The translations under genes and the position numbers were made by a program. The notes beneath the pieces are model-generated. The model was not told the origin of the DNA and did no database searches. It saw nothing but the letters and a program-made list of their open reading frames with translations. From Nocardioides gilvus (GTDB lineage: Bacteria > Actinomycetota > Actinomycetes > Propionibacteriales > Nocardioidaceae): a DNA stretch of 64,000 bases. Shown piece by piece: positions 49,349-57,476 of this stretch. The stretch is taken from contig NZ_QHKY01000001.1 in assembly GCF_003194605.1 (NCBI RefSeq), forward strand, positions 682,001 to 746,000. The letters run 5' to 3'. Position 1 is the first letter of the stretch, and each line of letters opens with the position of its first letter.

Positions 49349-50779
49349 CTACCTGAGCCGCTGCACCCGCAGGTCCAACTCGGTCAGCACCAAGCCGTCG
49401 CGAAGAACGAAGCGACCGGGCGCGTGGACACCGGTGGCGACCAGCCGCAGCGGCTGCCCCTCCGAGTCCTGGGCGACCAGGCGATAGGTGCCCTCCGTCA
49501 AGCCGGACATGGAGAACGAACCGTCCTCGGCGTCGTACTCGAGCCACGCCGTGAGCGTCCAGTCCGAGCCCTGACGATTCTCGATCCCGATGCTGGCGCC
49601 CTGCCACCTCGCCGGCACCGACACCCGACCGGCGATGCTCGCGCGGCGATCGGTGGTGACGTCGTGGGACACCTCGCGCCCGGCGGTCACAGAGACCGAT
49701 CCGGCCTCCACGCTGCGGTTGAACGGCGGTGTCTGGTGCAGGTGGACGCTGTAGTCACCGGTCGGCACTGAGGTGCTCCACCGGCCGTTGCCGTCGGTCG
49801 TGGCGCTGCCGGCGACGTCAGCCGCGGAGCCACCCTTCCCGTTGATCCAACCGCCGACCAGCACCACCTTGACCCCGGCCATCGGACGGCCGGCACGGTC
49901 CACCACGCGCCCCTCCACACGGCCCGGCCTACGCAGGGCCACGTTGATCCCGGCGATCTGCGCGCCCGCGGCGACCTTGATCTTCGTCGCTCGCCGAGGT
50001 CGGACCGCGCTCTGGTGGAAGATGTCACCGGTGTCCTCTGAGGTGACCGCGACCAGATAGGTGCCCGGGGGCAGCCCGTCCAGGGTCCAGCGTCGCGAGG
50101 TCAACGGCACCTGCCGGACCAGGCGCGGCTCCTCCCCGTCGACGCGGACCGCCTCCAAGGTCCAGGGCGACTGACCATTGCGCGTCTGCAGACCTGGTCC
50201 GAAGACGCGTCCCTCGATGCTCCCGGCTCGCTGCAACACCAGGTCATGGACAGTCTTGCCGTCAGCCGGCACCTCGATGGCCTGGGCGTCGAGGAAGTGC
50301 GCAGCGCCGCCACTGAACATCCAGGCCTTTCCCTCGCCCGGCGACCTGAAGGCAAGGACGTAGCCCTCCGGATAAGTGGTGCGCACCTCCAAGCGGTATC
50401 GACCGTCCTCGTCGGTGGTGGCGGGGGTCTCTGCGAGCGTCGGCTTGAGCACGTCGTGCGGCAACTCCCAGTTGCCCTGCAGTTCGACGCCGAACCGCGA
50501 CACTTCCCAGACCTTGACCCCGGGAACGGGACTGCCATCCGAGTCCGTGACCCGTCCGACGATCTCTCCCGTGGTCTCCTCGGGTTCCCCCTCGGCCGGC
50601 GCTGACGCTTCGTTCGCGTCGGTAGCGCTCGTGGTCACCGCCGTCTGTCCACTGGAGCGCGACGAGCCCGCGGCCATCGGATCGACCTTGGTCCAGCCGT
50701 AACCGGCCGCGAACACGAACGCTGCCACCACGGCAGTGGCCGCGCCAGCCACCCCCACATCGCGAACCCGTGCGTCCAT
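49349..50779 (-). CDS. Membrane-anchored beta-sandwich repeat protein, paralogue 3
   Basis: A 476-residue protein with a membrane anchor (about 9-27), a Ser/Thr/Ala/Glu-rich spacer (about 35-70) and at least four CarboxypepD_reg-like repeats. They begin GEIVGRVTDSDGSPVPGVKV, GSIEGRVFGPG, GRVEGRVVDRAGRPMAGVKV and ASIAGRVSVPARW. A 169-nt gap separates it from paralogue 2. It follows the VWA gene by 66 nt on the same strand. Such domains usually act as structural or binding modules outside the cell; no substrate can be named. Confidence 0.74.
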   Translation of the reverse strand: MDARVRDVGVAGAATAVVAAFVFAAGYGWTKVDPMAAGSSRSSGQTAVTTSATDANEASAPAEGEPEETTGEIVGRVTDSDGSPVPGVKVWEVSRFGVELQGNWELPHDVLKPTLAETPATTDEDGRYRLEVRTTYPEGYVLAFRSPGEGKAWMFSGGAAHFLDAQAIEVPADGKTVHDLVLQRAGSIEGRVFGPGLQTRNGQSPWTLEAVRVDGEEPRLVRQVPLTSRRWTLDGLPPGTYLVAVTSEDTGDIFHQSAVRPRRATKIKVAAGAQIAGINVALRRPGRVEGRVVDRAGRPMAGVKVVLVGGWINGKGGSAADVAGSATTDGNGRWSTSVPTGDYSVHLHQTPPFNRSVEAGSVSVTAGREVSHDVTTDRRASIAGRVSVPARWQGASIGIENRQGSDWTLTAWLEYDAEDGSFSMSGLTEGTYRLVAQDSEGQPLRLVATGVHAPGRFVLRDGLVLTELDLRVQRLR

Positions 50780-50845
50780 CTCTCCCCCTACGCGGACCCT
50801 CGCTCGAGTCGAGTCTGGCAGACCAGGCCCGCCGTGGGTGGCTCT

Positions 50846-52864
50846 TCAGTCAGCCCAGTCCCCGCGGCCGCCCCAGCCACCGAAGGCCCCGAACCCGCCA
50901 CCGCCCTCGCGCGCGCTCGCCCTGGAGCCGAGGTAGGAGCCAACCACCGCTGCCCCGAGATCATCGAGCTCGGGCGAGACCATGCGCCCGTCGACCCGAC
51001 GCGCCATCGACTCGATGAAGCGCGCCAGACCGGGGTCCTCACCGAGCCGGAAGAAGGTGGTCTGCGCACCGAGCCGCCGTGAGGCGTCGAGCTCGGCCAC
51101 GGTCTTGGCCAGGGTCACCGGGTGCGGCGGGTAGTTGAACCAGACCTGTCCGCTGGACTCCAGGTGCGAGGTCGGCTCACCGTCGGTGACCACCAGCAGC
51201 ACGGGCTGGGCACCGGGGTGCTTGCGGAAGTGCCGGTTGGCGAGCAGCAGACCGTGGTGCAGGTTCGTGCCCTTCTCCCAACGGGAGTCGAGCGCAGTCA
51301 GTTCGTCGATCTCCATCACCCGAGCGTGCCGGCCGAAGCCGATGAGCTGCAGGTTGTCGTTGCGGAAACGCGTGCTGATCAGTTGGTGCAGCGCCAGAGC
51401 AGTCCGTTTCATCGGCACCCAGCGTCCGTCCATCGCCATCGAGAAGCTGGTGTCGACCAGCAGCGCCACGGCAGCCTGCGTACGGGCCTCGCTCTCGGCG
51501 ATCTCGATGTCGTCGACGTGCAGGCGCATGCCACCGGCCGGGTTGCGACCCTCGGCGACGGTGCGACGTACGGCGTTGGTCAACGTACGCGTCACGTCCC
51601 ACGGCTCGGTGTCCCCGAACTCCCAGGCCCGCGCGGAGCCGGTCAGCTCGCCGGCCGTGCCGCTGCGGCGTACGTCGCGTTGGCCCTGACGGCCCGAGAG
51701 CTGGGTGGCCACATCGCGCAGCAGGGCGCGGCCCAGATGGCGCATGGCCTTGGGACTCAGACGCAGGTCGCCGGCACTGCCGCGCTGGAGGTGTCCGGAC
51801 TCCCGCAGGGCCCGCTCGAGGTCGGCGAGCGCCTTGGCGTCGACCGCCGCGTCGTTGCCCAACTGGCGCGCGAGCGCGTCGAGGTCGACGTCGTCCATCC
51901 GAGCGCCGGCATAGGACTGCGCCAACTGCTCGGCCAGCGCCTCGAGGTCGGCGATGTCCTGGAGTGCGCCCGTGCCGTCACCCAGACCGAGCCCCTCGGA
52001 GCCGTCGAACGACGAGGAACCGTCCCAGTTCTCGTCCGGGCGCAGGGCCTGGAGGTGCGAGTCCATCTGGGCCAACTGCTGGGCCAACTCCGGTGACCCG
52101 AAGGCCTGCGCCGAGAGTTGCGCCAGCTCGGCGCGCTGCTCGGCGCTCATCGAGTTGAACATCCGCTGGGCCGCGGCGGCGCGGGCGGCGAGCGCGTCGA
52201 GGAGTTCGTCGACGCTGCGGGGCTGCTCGGGGAAGAAGTCGCCGTGCTTGGCCATGAAGTCAGCGAAGTGCTCGTCCGTCTCCTCGCCGCGGGCGTGCGC
52301 CGCCAACAGGTCGTTGAGATCGGAGAGCATCTCGTTGATGGCCGCGCGGTCCTCGTCGGTCGCGCCCTCGAGCGCCTGCTTCATGCCAGCGAAGCGCTGG
52401 TCGAGCATCTCCCGCCCGAGCAGGTCCTTGATCGCCTCGTACTTCTCCCGGGCCTCGCTGCTGGTCCAGTCGTAGGAGGAGAGCTCGGTGACCGCGGCCG
52501 CGGCCGACGGCGGGAGGTTGCCGAGCTGGAGCTCACGGAACGCCCGGTCACCGTCGTCCATCCTCACGTCGCGGGCCAGTTGCTTGCGCTCGGCCAGCAC
52601 TGCCTGGTCAAGGAGCTCGCGGACCTCCTCGAGGGTGCCGTCGAGGTTGTGCTGCTGCAGCAGCTCGCGCCGCTTGCGGGCCACCATCGCAGCCAGGTCG
52701 TCGAGACCGCGTTGGTCCTCACCACCACGACGCAGGAACTCCGCCATCGCCCGCTCGGGCGAGTAGCCGGCCATCACGTCCTCACCGATGGCCCCCAGTG
52801 CCTCGGCGAGATCGACGGGTGGCGCCAGCGGGTCTCCCCCGGCGTAGCGCTCGTAGCGGGTCAT
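50846..52864 (-). CDS. VWA-domain protein (Rv0959-like)
   Basis: A 672-residue cytosolic protein. The N-terminal two-thirds are helical and charged. The C-terminal von Willebrand A domain has a complete MIDAS: DTSFSM near 467, a Thr in KGTNLHHG and Asp in VVTDGEPTS. Length and architecture match mycobacterial Rv0959, which is encoded next to the AAA ATPase Rv0958; the same pairing occurs here with one GNAT gene between. MoxR/VWA pairs act as chaperone-like systems for metal insertion or complex maturation. The target is unknown. The tail is Gly-rich. Confidence 0.85.
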   Translation of the reverse strand: MTRYERYAGGDPLAPPVDLAEALGAIGEDVMAGYSPERAMAEFLRRGGEDQRGLDDLAAMVARKRRELLQQHNLDGTLEEVRELLDQAVLAERKQLARDVRMDDGDRAFRELQLGNLPPSAAAAVTELSSYDWTSSEAREKYEAIKDLLGREMLDQRFAGMKQALEGATDEDRAAINEMLSDLNDLLAAHARGEETDEHFADFMAKHGDFFPEQPRSVDELLDALAARAAAAQRMFNSMSAEQRAELAQLSAQAFGSPELAQQLAQMDSHLQALRPDENWDGSSSFDGSEGLGLGDGTGALQDIADLEALAEQLAQSYAGARMDDVDLDALARQLGNDAAVDAKALADLERALRESGHLQRGSAGDLRLSPKAMRHLGRALLRDVATQLSGRQGQRDVRRSGTAGELTGSARAWEFGDTEPWDVTRTLTNAVRRTVAEGRNPAGGMRLHVDDIEIAESEARTQAAVALLVDTSFSMAMDGRWVPMKRTALALHQLISTRFRNDNLQLIGFGRHARVMEIDELTALDSRWEKGTNLHHGLLLANRHFRKHPGAQPVLLVVTDGEPTSHLESSGQVWFNYPPHPVTLAKTVAELDASRRLGAQTTFFRLGEDPGLARFIESMARRVDGRMVSPELDDLGAAVVGSYLGSRASAREGGGGFGAFGGWGGRGDWAD

Positions 52865-52889
52865 CGACGTCTGCTCACTCGAACTCGTT

Positions 52890-53357
52890 TCAGTTCCGGT
52901 CGAGCCGGGCCCAGACCTGGGGCGGGAACGGCGGGTCGTCCACGGTCTCGGCGACGACGAAGCCGTGTCGCTCGCAGAACGCCGCCGCGTTGTCGTCCCC
53001 TTCGGGGTAGCGCGTCCACAACGCCCGGTCGTCGACCAGGTCGACGATCTCGGTGAGCAGCCTGGTGCCGAGTCGGTGGCCCTGGAAGTCGGGGTGCACG
53101 TGCAGGGTCGACATCACGAAACGGTCCTGCTCGTCGATCGTCGCCGAGACCAGACCGATGATCCGTCCCTGCACCTCTGCAACCACGAAGGCCCCGTCCT
53201 CCAGGGCGTCCGGGATGTCCTCGACGTCCCAGGCCAGGAGTTCGCGCTCCGCGTACCCCGGATGGATCGGGTCGTACGTCGCGGGCAGCACCACCTCCAC
53301 GAGAGCACGCAACGCCTTGGCATCACTCGCACGGGCCTGCCTGGTTTCGACGTTCAT
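52890..53357 (-). CDS. GNAT-family N-acetyltransferase
   Basis: A 155-residue acetyltransferase with the acetyl-CoA loop in LHVHPDFQGHRLGTRLLTEI (near 95), which fits the Q/RxxGxG/A pattern. The rest of the GNAT fold is visible (FVVAEVQGRIIGLVSATIDE before it; AAAFCERHGFVVAETVDD after). The substrate is unknown. It is placed between the AAA and VWA genes, 25 nt before the latter, and could modify a component of that system. Confidence 0.85.
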   Translation of the reverse strand: MNVETRQARASDAKALRALVEVVLPATYDPIHPGYAERELLAWDVEDIPDALEDGAFVVAEVQGRIIGLVSATIDEQDRFVMSTLHVHPDFQGHRLGTRLLTEIVDLVDDRALWTRYPEGDDNAAAFCERHGFVVAETVDDPPFPPQVWARLDRN

Positions 53358-53414
53358 GCCGCTTCCTCCTGGAGGGCTGGTACCGCGTGTTCGATCCGGG
53401 ACATCGAGCTGTGC

Positions 53415-54827
53415 TCACCCATAGACGGTCTCGCCCCCGGCACTGTCCTTCCCGATCCGACGGGCCAGGAAGAGGCCTTCGAGGGCCAGCTCGATCGCAC
53501 CGGCGATCTCGCCCTCGCTGGTTGCTCCCAGGCGCTCGGCGACGTCGTCGTACAGCTCCGACTCACCCAGCACGGGGAGCCCGTCGAGGAAGTCCGAGGC
53601 CTTCATCTGTCCACCGGTGGCGATGGTCGCCCCGCCCTCGACCGCATCCACGAGCACCGCCAGGTCGAGGCCTGCGAAACGGGCGCGGACCGTCGCCGCC
53701 ACGGCCGTACGCAACAGGTGGGTGAGGATCTCGGTCTCGCGTCCCTCCTCACCCGTCTCGAACTCGACCTTGCCGCGCAGCACTGCCACCGCTGTCTCGA
53801 GGTCGACCAGACGGGCCACCGCCTCGTCCTCCCCCTGGCGGGTGGCGCGGTGCAGGGCGGCCGCGGCGATGGTCTCGGCGCCGGCGATCGTGAACCGCGC
53901 ACTCACCCCGGAGCGTTGGTCGACCGCCGAGGAGTCACGCAGCGCCCGGGTGAAGCGGGCCAGGACCTCCAGCAACACCTCCGGCACGTGCGCGACCAGG
54001 TCAGCCTCCTGGGTGATGACGGCGATCTCGTCGGCCAGTTCGGTCGGGTAGTGGGTGCGGATCTCGGCGCCGAATCGGTCCTTGAGAGGCGTGATGATCC
54101 GACCGCGGTTGGTGTAGTCCTCGGGGTTGGCGCTGGCCACCACGAGCACGTCGAGAGGCAGGCGCAGCACGTAGCCACGGATCTGCACGTCGCGTTCTTC
54201 CATCACGTTCAGCATCGCGACCTGGATGCGCTCCGCGAGGTCGGGCAACTCGTTGATCGCCACGATGCCGCGGTGGCTGCGCGGGACCAGACCGAACGCG
54301 ATGGTCTCCGGGTCACCGAGGTGACGCCCCTCGGCGACCTTCATCGGGTCGACGTCACCGATCAGGTCGGCCACCGACGTGTCCGGTGTGGCGAGCTTCT
54401 CGGCGTACCGCTCGGAGCGGTGCACCCAGCTGACCGCGAGGTCGTCGCCGTGCTCGGCCGCGAGGCGCTGCCACTGCGGGGTGATCGGCTCCAAGGGGTG
54501 CTCGCCGAGCTCGGAGCCGTCGATCACCGGACTCCACTCGTCGAGCAGGTCGACGAGGCTGCGCAGCAGTCGTGTCTTGCCCTGACCGCGCTCCCCGAGC
54601 AGCACGATGTCGTGCCCGGCAAGAATGGCGCGCTCGACCTGCGGGATGACCGTGTCGGCGAAGCCGTGCAGCCCCGGCCACGGGTCGGTGCCCTCGCGCA
54701 GGAGCGTCAGCAGGTTGCTGCGCAGCTCCTCGCGCAGGGTCAGGTACGTGTGTCCCGACGCGCGCAGTTCGCCGACGGTGCGGGGCTCGGGGCGGTTCGT
54801 GGGGACTGGTGGTGCGATGCTCGTCAC
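53415..54827 (-). CDS. MoxR/ChlI-like AAA ATPase (Rv0958-like)
   Basis: A 470-residue AAA+ ATPase. Walker A is GERGQGKTR (near 87), Walker B is GIVAINELPDLAERIQVAML, and sensor/arginine-finger regions are ASANPEDYTNRGRIITPLKD and RFGAEI. The GTG at 54827 is the first start that gives the family N-terminus. It resembles mycobacterial Rv0958, annotated as a magnesium-chelatase-like protein. With the VWA protein two genes downstream it probably forms an ATP-driven remodelling pair, not a real magnesium chelatase, since no tetrapyrrole genes are near. Confidence 0.86.
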   Translation of the reverse strand: MTSIAPPVPTNRPEPRTVGELRASGHTYLTLREELRSNLLTLLREGTDPWPGLHGFADTVIPQVERAILAGHDIVLLGERGQGKTRLLRSLVDLLDEWSPVIDGSELGEHPLEPITPQWQRLAAEHGDDLAVSWVHRSERYAEKLATPDTSVADLIGDVDPMKVAEGRHLGDPETIAFGLVPRSHRGIVAINELPDLAERIQVAMLNVMEERDVQIRGYVLRLPLDVLVVASANPEDYTNRGRIITPLKDRFGAEIRTHYPTELADEIAVITQEADLVAHVPEVLLEVLARFTRALRDSSAVDQRSGVSARFTIAGAETIAAAALHRATRQGEDEAVARLVDLETAVAVLRGKVEFETGEEGRETEILTHLLRTAVAATVRARFAGLDLAVLVDAVEGGATIATGGQMKASDFLDGLPVLGESELYDDVAERLGATSEGEIAGAIELALEGLFLARRIGKDSAGGETVYG

Positions 54828-54893
54828 AAGCCCCAACCTATCTGCTGGCGCCACATCTCGCTCCGAACCGTGACGGGGAACTAGCCTTGGGTC

Positions 54894-55298
54894 GTGCTCC
54901 AACAGACGTGTCCGTGTGGTGGGCCCAACGAGACCGACGGCGGCGACTCGAGGGCCAGACCCCGGGCGTACGACGCCTGTTGCGGTCGCCTGCACCGCGG
55001 CAGCGAGCGGGCCGGCACCGCCGAGGAACTGATGCGGTCGCGCTACTCCGCCTTCGTGCTCGGTCTCGACGACTACCTGTTCGCCACCTGGCACCCCAGG
55101 ACGCGGCCCGACGACGTGCGCGGTGACCCCGGCACGGTGTGGACCGGGCTCGAGATCCTCGACCGCACCGACGGAGGGCCCGAGGACGAGACCGGCGAGG
55201 TGGAGTTCATCGCCCGCTGGCAGGGCGGTGAGATGCGCGAACGCAGCCACTTCGCCCGCCGAGCGGGACGTTGGACTTACGTCGAGGGCATGGAGTGA
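54894..55298 (+). CDS. YchJ-family (UPF0225) protein
   Basis: A 134-residue protein of the YchJ family, with an N-terminal zinc-type SEC-C-like cluster (C6-P-C8-G and ACCGRLHRG) and an NTF2-like body containing ELMRSRYSAFVLGLDDYLFATWHPRTRP. The second SEC-C motif found in longer YchJ proteins is missing, as in many actinobacterial forms. TAGCCT (54882-54887) lies 6 nt before the GTG. Function is unknown. Confidence 0.85.
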   Translation: MLQQTCPCGGPNETDGGDSRARPRAYDACCGRLHRGSERAGTAEELMRSRYSAFVLGLDDYLFATWHPRTRPDDVRGDPGTVWTGLEILDRTDGGPEDETGEVEFIARWQGGEMRERSHFARRAGRWTYVEGME

Positions 55299-55315
55299 TG
55301 CTCTAACCTCGCACC

Positions 55316-55873
55316 ATGTCATCGACGGAGCCGGCACGCGCGGACGGACGGCGCAATCGCCAACTGATCCTCGAGGCGGCCGGCCTCGCCCTCCTGGACA
55401 ACCCCCAGGCAAGCATCACCGAGGTGGCCGAACGGGCCGGGGTGACGCGGGCAACCGTCTACCGCCACTACGCCGACCGTGACGCGTTGTTGCAGGCCAT
55501 GGCCACCGAGACCGCCCGCCAGATCGTCCCTGCGCTGCTCGACGAACTCCGTCCACTGCCGTGGATCGAGGCGCTCGATCTCCTGGCTGAGCGGGTGGTC
55601 AGCACCGGCGAGGCCTACCGAGACATCATCCTCACGGTGGCCCCGCAGTTGGAGCAGGCCGTGCGGATCGCGGTCGAGGACGAGCCGATCCAGGCGGAGA
55701 TCGCGATCCGGAGAGCCAAGGGCGAGGTGACCACCCCGCAACCGGACGACTGGATGGCGCTCTGCATGCGTGCGGTGTGCATCGCCGCCATTGGACGACT
55801 CGCAGATCCCGCCGTACAGCGCGACGAGCTCGTCACCCACCTGGCAGCCTCACTGCGCGGTCTGGCGATCTGA
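55316..55873 (+). CDS. TetR/AcrR-family transcriptional regulator
   Basis: A 185-residue regulator with an N-terminal helix-turn-helix (RQLILEAAGLALLDNPQASI, then TEVAERAGVTRATVYRHYAD, residues 13-55). The C-terminal ligand domain is unassigned. TAACCT (55304-55309) lies 6 nt before the ATG. It stands 17 nt after ychJ, and no obvious target gene is adjacent. Confidence 0.87.
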   Translation: MSSTEPARADGRRNRQLILEAAGLALLDNPQASITEVAERAGVTRATVYRHYADRDALLQAMATETARQIVPALLDELRPLPWIEALDLLAERVVSTGEAYRDIILTVAPQLEQAVRIAVEDEPIQAEIAIRRAKGEVTTPQPDDWMALCMRAVCIAAIGRLADPAVQRDELVTHLAASLRGLAI

Positions 55874-55933
55874 GCTTCGCGGGTTCGCGCCACGTCGCCC
55901 TGTCGCCCCGTCACCCGTCGCCCCAGCGCCTGT

Positions 55934-56020
55934 CGCCCCGGCAACTGGTGGGTTGATGTCGTTGATTCGCCCTGTGCCGACATCAACCCACCCATTTCCG
56001 TAGGCCTTCGCCCCGGCAAC
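55934..56020. repeat. Long hairpin bracketed by 12-bp direct repeats
   Basis: GGTGGGTTGATGTCG (55947-55961) pairs perfectly over 15 bp with CGACATCAACCCACC (55978-55992) around a 16-nt loop. Identical CGCCCCGGCAAC copies lie on both sides (55934-55945 and 56009-56020), and several GTCGCCC units precede. It lies between a TetR gene and the converging YigZ-like gene, so it may terminate both, but the bracketing repeats suggest a small mobile or REP-like element. Confidence 0.6.
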
Positions 56021-56030
56021 CGTTGGGGTC

Positions 56031-56669
56031 TCAGCCCCTGCGTGGGCCGTCGACCCAGCGTTCGCCAACCCTCTGCAGCTCACCGCGTCCTGAGGTCAGC
56101 CCGGCCACGGCGTCGGCGAGCTGGTCAGGGGCGGCGACACCCAGCACCAGACGTACGTCGGCGGCGTAGGTCGCCTCCAACACCTCGACGCCCTTGAGGC
56201 GCAGCTCGCTCTCGACCCGGCCCGCCTCGGCGTGGTCGAGCCGCAGGCTCCACTCCTGGAGTTGGCGACGCTCGAGCGTGCCGACCTCTGCCAGGCCGGT
56301 CGCGACCGCCTCGCTGTAGGCGCGCACCAGCCCTCCGGCCCCGAGCAGGATCCCCCCGAACCACCGCGTGACCACGACCGCGACGTCGCTGACCCCGTGA
56401 CTGTCGTGGCCGCGCAACACCTCCAACATCGGCGCCCCCGCGGTGCCCGCCGGCTCGCCGTCGTCGGAGGAGCGTTGCAGCATGGCGTCCGGCCCGATCA
56501 CGAACGCGGAGCAGTGGTGTCGCGCGTCCCAGTGGGCCTTGCGCATCTGCTCCACGAGGGCTCGCGCGTCCGCCTCCTCCTCGACCCTGCGCAGCGTGCA
56601 GAGGAAGCGCGAGCGTTTGACCTCGATGAGCACGTCACCGTCCCTGGCGATGGTGCGGTAGGAGGTCAT
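56031..56669 (-). CDS. IMPACT/YigZ-family protein
   Basis: A 212-residue protein of the YigZ/IMPACT family. The N-terminal IMPACT domain contains EVKRSRFLCTLRRVEEEADA, HHCSAFVIG, DDGEPAGTAGAPMLEVLRG and VVVTRWFGGILLGAGGLVRAY. A DUF1949-type ferredoxin-like domain forms the C-terminus. Eukaryotic IMPACT regulates translation; the bacterial role is unclear, although binding to ribosomes or nucleic acid is suspected. ATG 56669 starts the family sequence (TSYRTIARDG). Confidence 0.9.
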   Translation of the reverse strand: MTSYRTIARDGDVLIEVKRSRFLCTLRRVEEEADARALVEQMRKAHWDARHHCSAFVIGPDAMLQRSSDDGEPAGTAGAPMLEVLRGHDSHGVSDVAVVVTRWFGGILLGAGGLVRAYSEAVATGLAEVGTLERRQLQEWSLRLDHAEAGRVESELRLKGVEVLEATYAADVRLVLGVAAPDQLADAVAGLTSGRGELQRVGERWVDGPRRG

Positions 56670-56706
56670 GGCAGGGCAAGGATGCCACGTCGGCTGCGGT
56701 CGTTCA

Positions 56707-56767
56707 GTTCCTTCATGGAAATAGTTGCCATAGTGGAAACCATCTGGAATAGTTTCCACTATGGAAA
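56707..56767. promoter_or_regulatory. Operator array before the membrane protein/winged-helix pair
   Basis: Two 15-bp near-palindromes of the form TTTCCA-N3-TGGAAA occur: 56725-56739 (one mismatch) and 56753-56767 (perfect, with the ATG of the next gene in its centre). A weaker copy is at 56707-56721. The first two also form a 13-bp perfect inverted repeat (56728-56740 and 56752-56764). The AT-rich composition stands out sharply. Autoregulation by the winged-helix protein two genes on is the simplest reading. Confidence 0.7.
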
Positions 56768-57189
56768 ACAACGACCTGCCGTCCGTCAGCGCCGAGGAGG
56801 CGCGATCCACACTCGCCGAGCTGGAGGCCGCGCAGCGCGCCGTGCGTGACACGCCGTGGCCCACCTGGCTCTACCCGGTCAACGCCGTCCTGCTCGGCGC
56901 GTACGCCCTCCACGCACTGATCGAGGACCCCTGGCGCCTGGCCGTCGCGATGGGCATCGCCGGGGCGATCCTCGCGCTCAACATCGTCGTCGGGAAGCGG
57001 ATGGGCACCCCCTGGATCCTGCCCACCAGCCGCGGCTTCCTGGCCTGCGTCGCCCTGGCCGCCGCCTGCATGGTGACCGCTGTGGTGCTGGGCCACGAGC
57101 ACCCGGCTCTCGTCATCACCCTGGCCGCGGCCGCCACAGTGCTCTACCTGCTCGGCGCGGCGATCCACCACCGGAGCACCCGCCGATGA
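56761..57189 (+). CDS. Small membrane protein of unknown function
   Basis: A 142-residue protein with a short acidic N-terminal helix (residues 9-28) and four predicted membrane helices (about 35-52, 58-76, 93-112 and 116-136), ending in a basic HHRSTRR tail. I do not recognise a named family, but such proteins are often paired with a small winged-helix regulator, as here: the next start overlaps this stop (ATGA). Its own start codon lies inside the operator array, so a bound repressor would cover the promoter and start. Confidence 0.75.
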   Translation: MENNDLPSVSAEEARSTLAELEAAQRAVRDTPWPTWLYPVNAVLLGAYALHALIEDPWRLAVAMGIAGAILALNIVVGKRMGTPWILPTSRGFLACVALAAACMVTAVVLGHEHPALVITLAAAATVLYLLGAAIHHRSTRR

Positions 57190-57476
57190 ACGGCGAGCTG
57201 AACCCCGTCATCCACCCCACCCACCGACTCAAGATCTGCGCCATCCTGGCTGCCGGCACCCAGGTCGAGATGGGCATCGTCAAGGACCAGCTCGACCTCA
57301 GCCCGTCCGCGCTGAGCAAGCAGGTCGCGGCCCTGGTCGACGCCGGCTACGTCAGCCAGGAACGCTCACGCAGCGACTCACGTCGGGTGTGGCTCTCACT
57401 GACCAAGGAGGGCAAGCGCGCCTACCGCTCCCACGTGAAGGCGTTGCGCGAGATTGTCGCGGGAGCCGACCTCTGA
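57186..57476 (+). CDS. Small winged-helix transcriptional regulator (MarR/ArsR-like)
   Basis: A 96-residue DNA-binding protein that is almost entirely winged helix: HPTHRLKICAILAAGTQVEM, IVKDQLDLSPSALSKQVAAL with the recognition helix, and the wing SQERSRSDSRRVWLSLTKEG. It is the HTH_34 type commonly annotated as a MarR-like regulator. No ligand domain is present. It is translationally coupled to the membrane protein, and both lie behind the TTTCCA-N3-TGGAAA operator array. Confidence 0.85.
   Translation: MNGELNPVIHPTHRLKICAILAAGTQVEMGIVKDQLDLSPSALSKQVAALVDAGYVSQERSRSDSRRVWLSLTKEGKRAYRSHVKALREIVAGADL

Noticed and set aside
53415..54827. Magnesium chelatase (chlorophyll or cobalamin synthesis)
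   Set aside because: The AAA and VWA proteins resemble ChlI/ChlD-type pairs in domain order only. There are no tetrapyrrole genes nearby, and mycobacterial homologues exist in organisms without chlorophyll.
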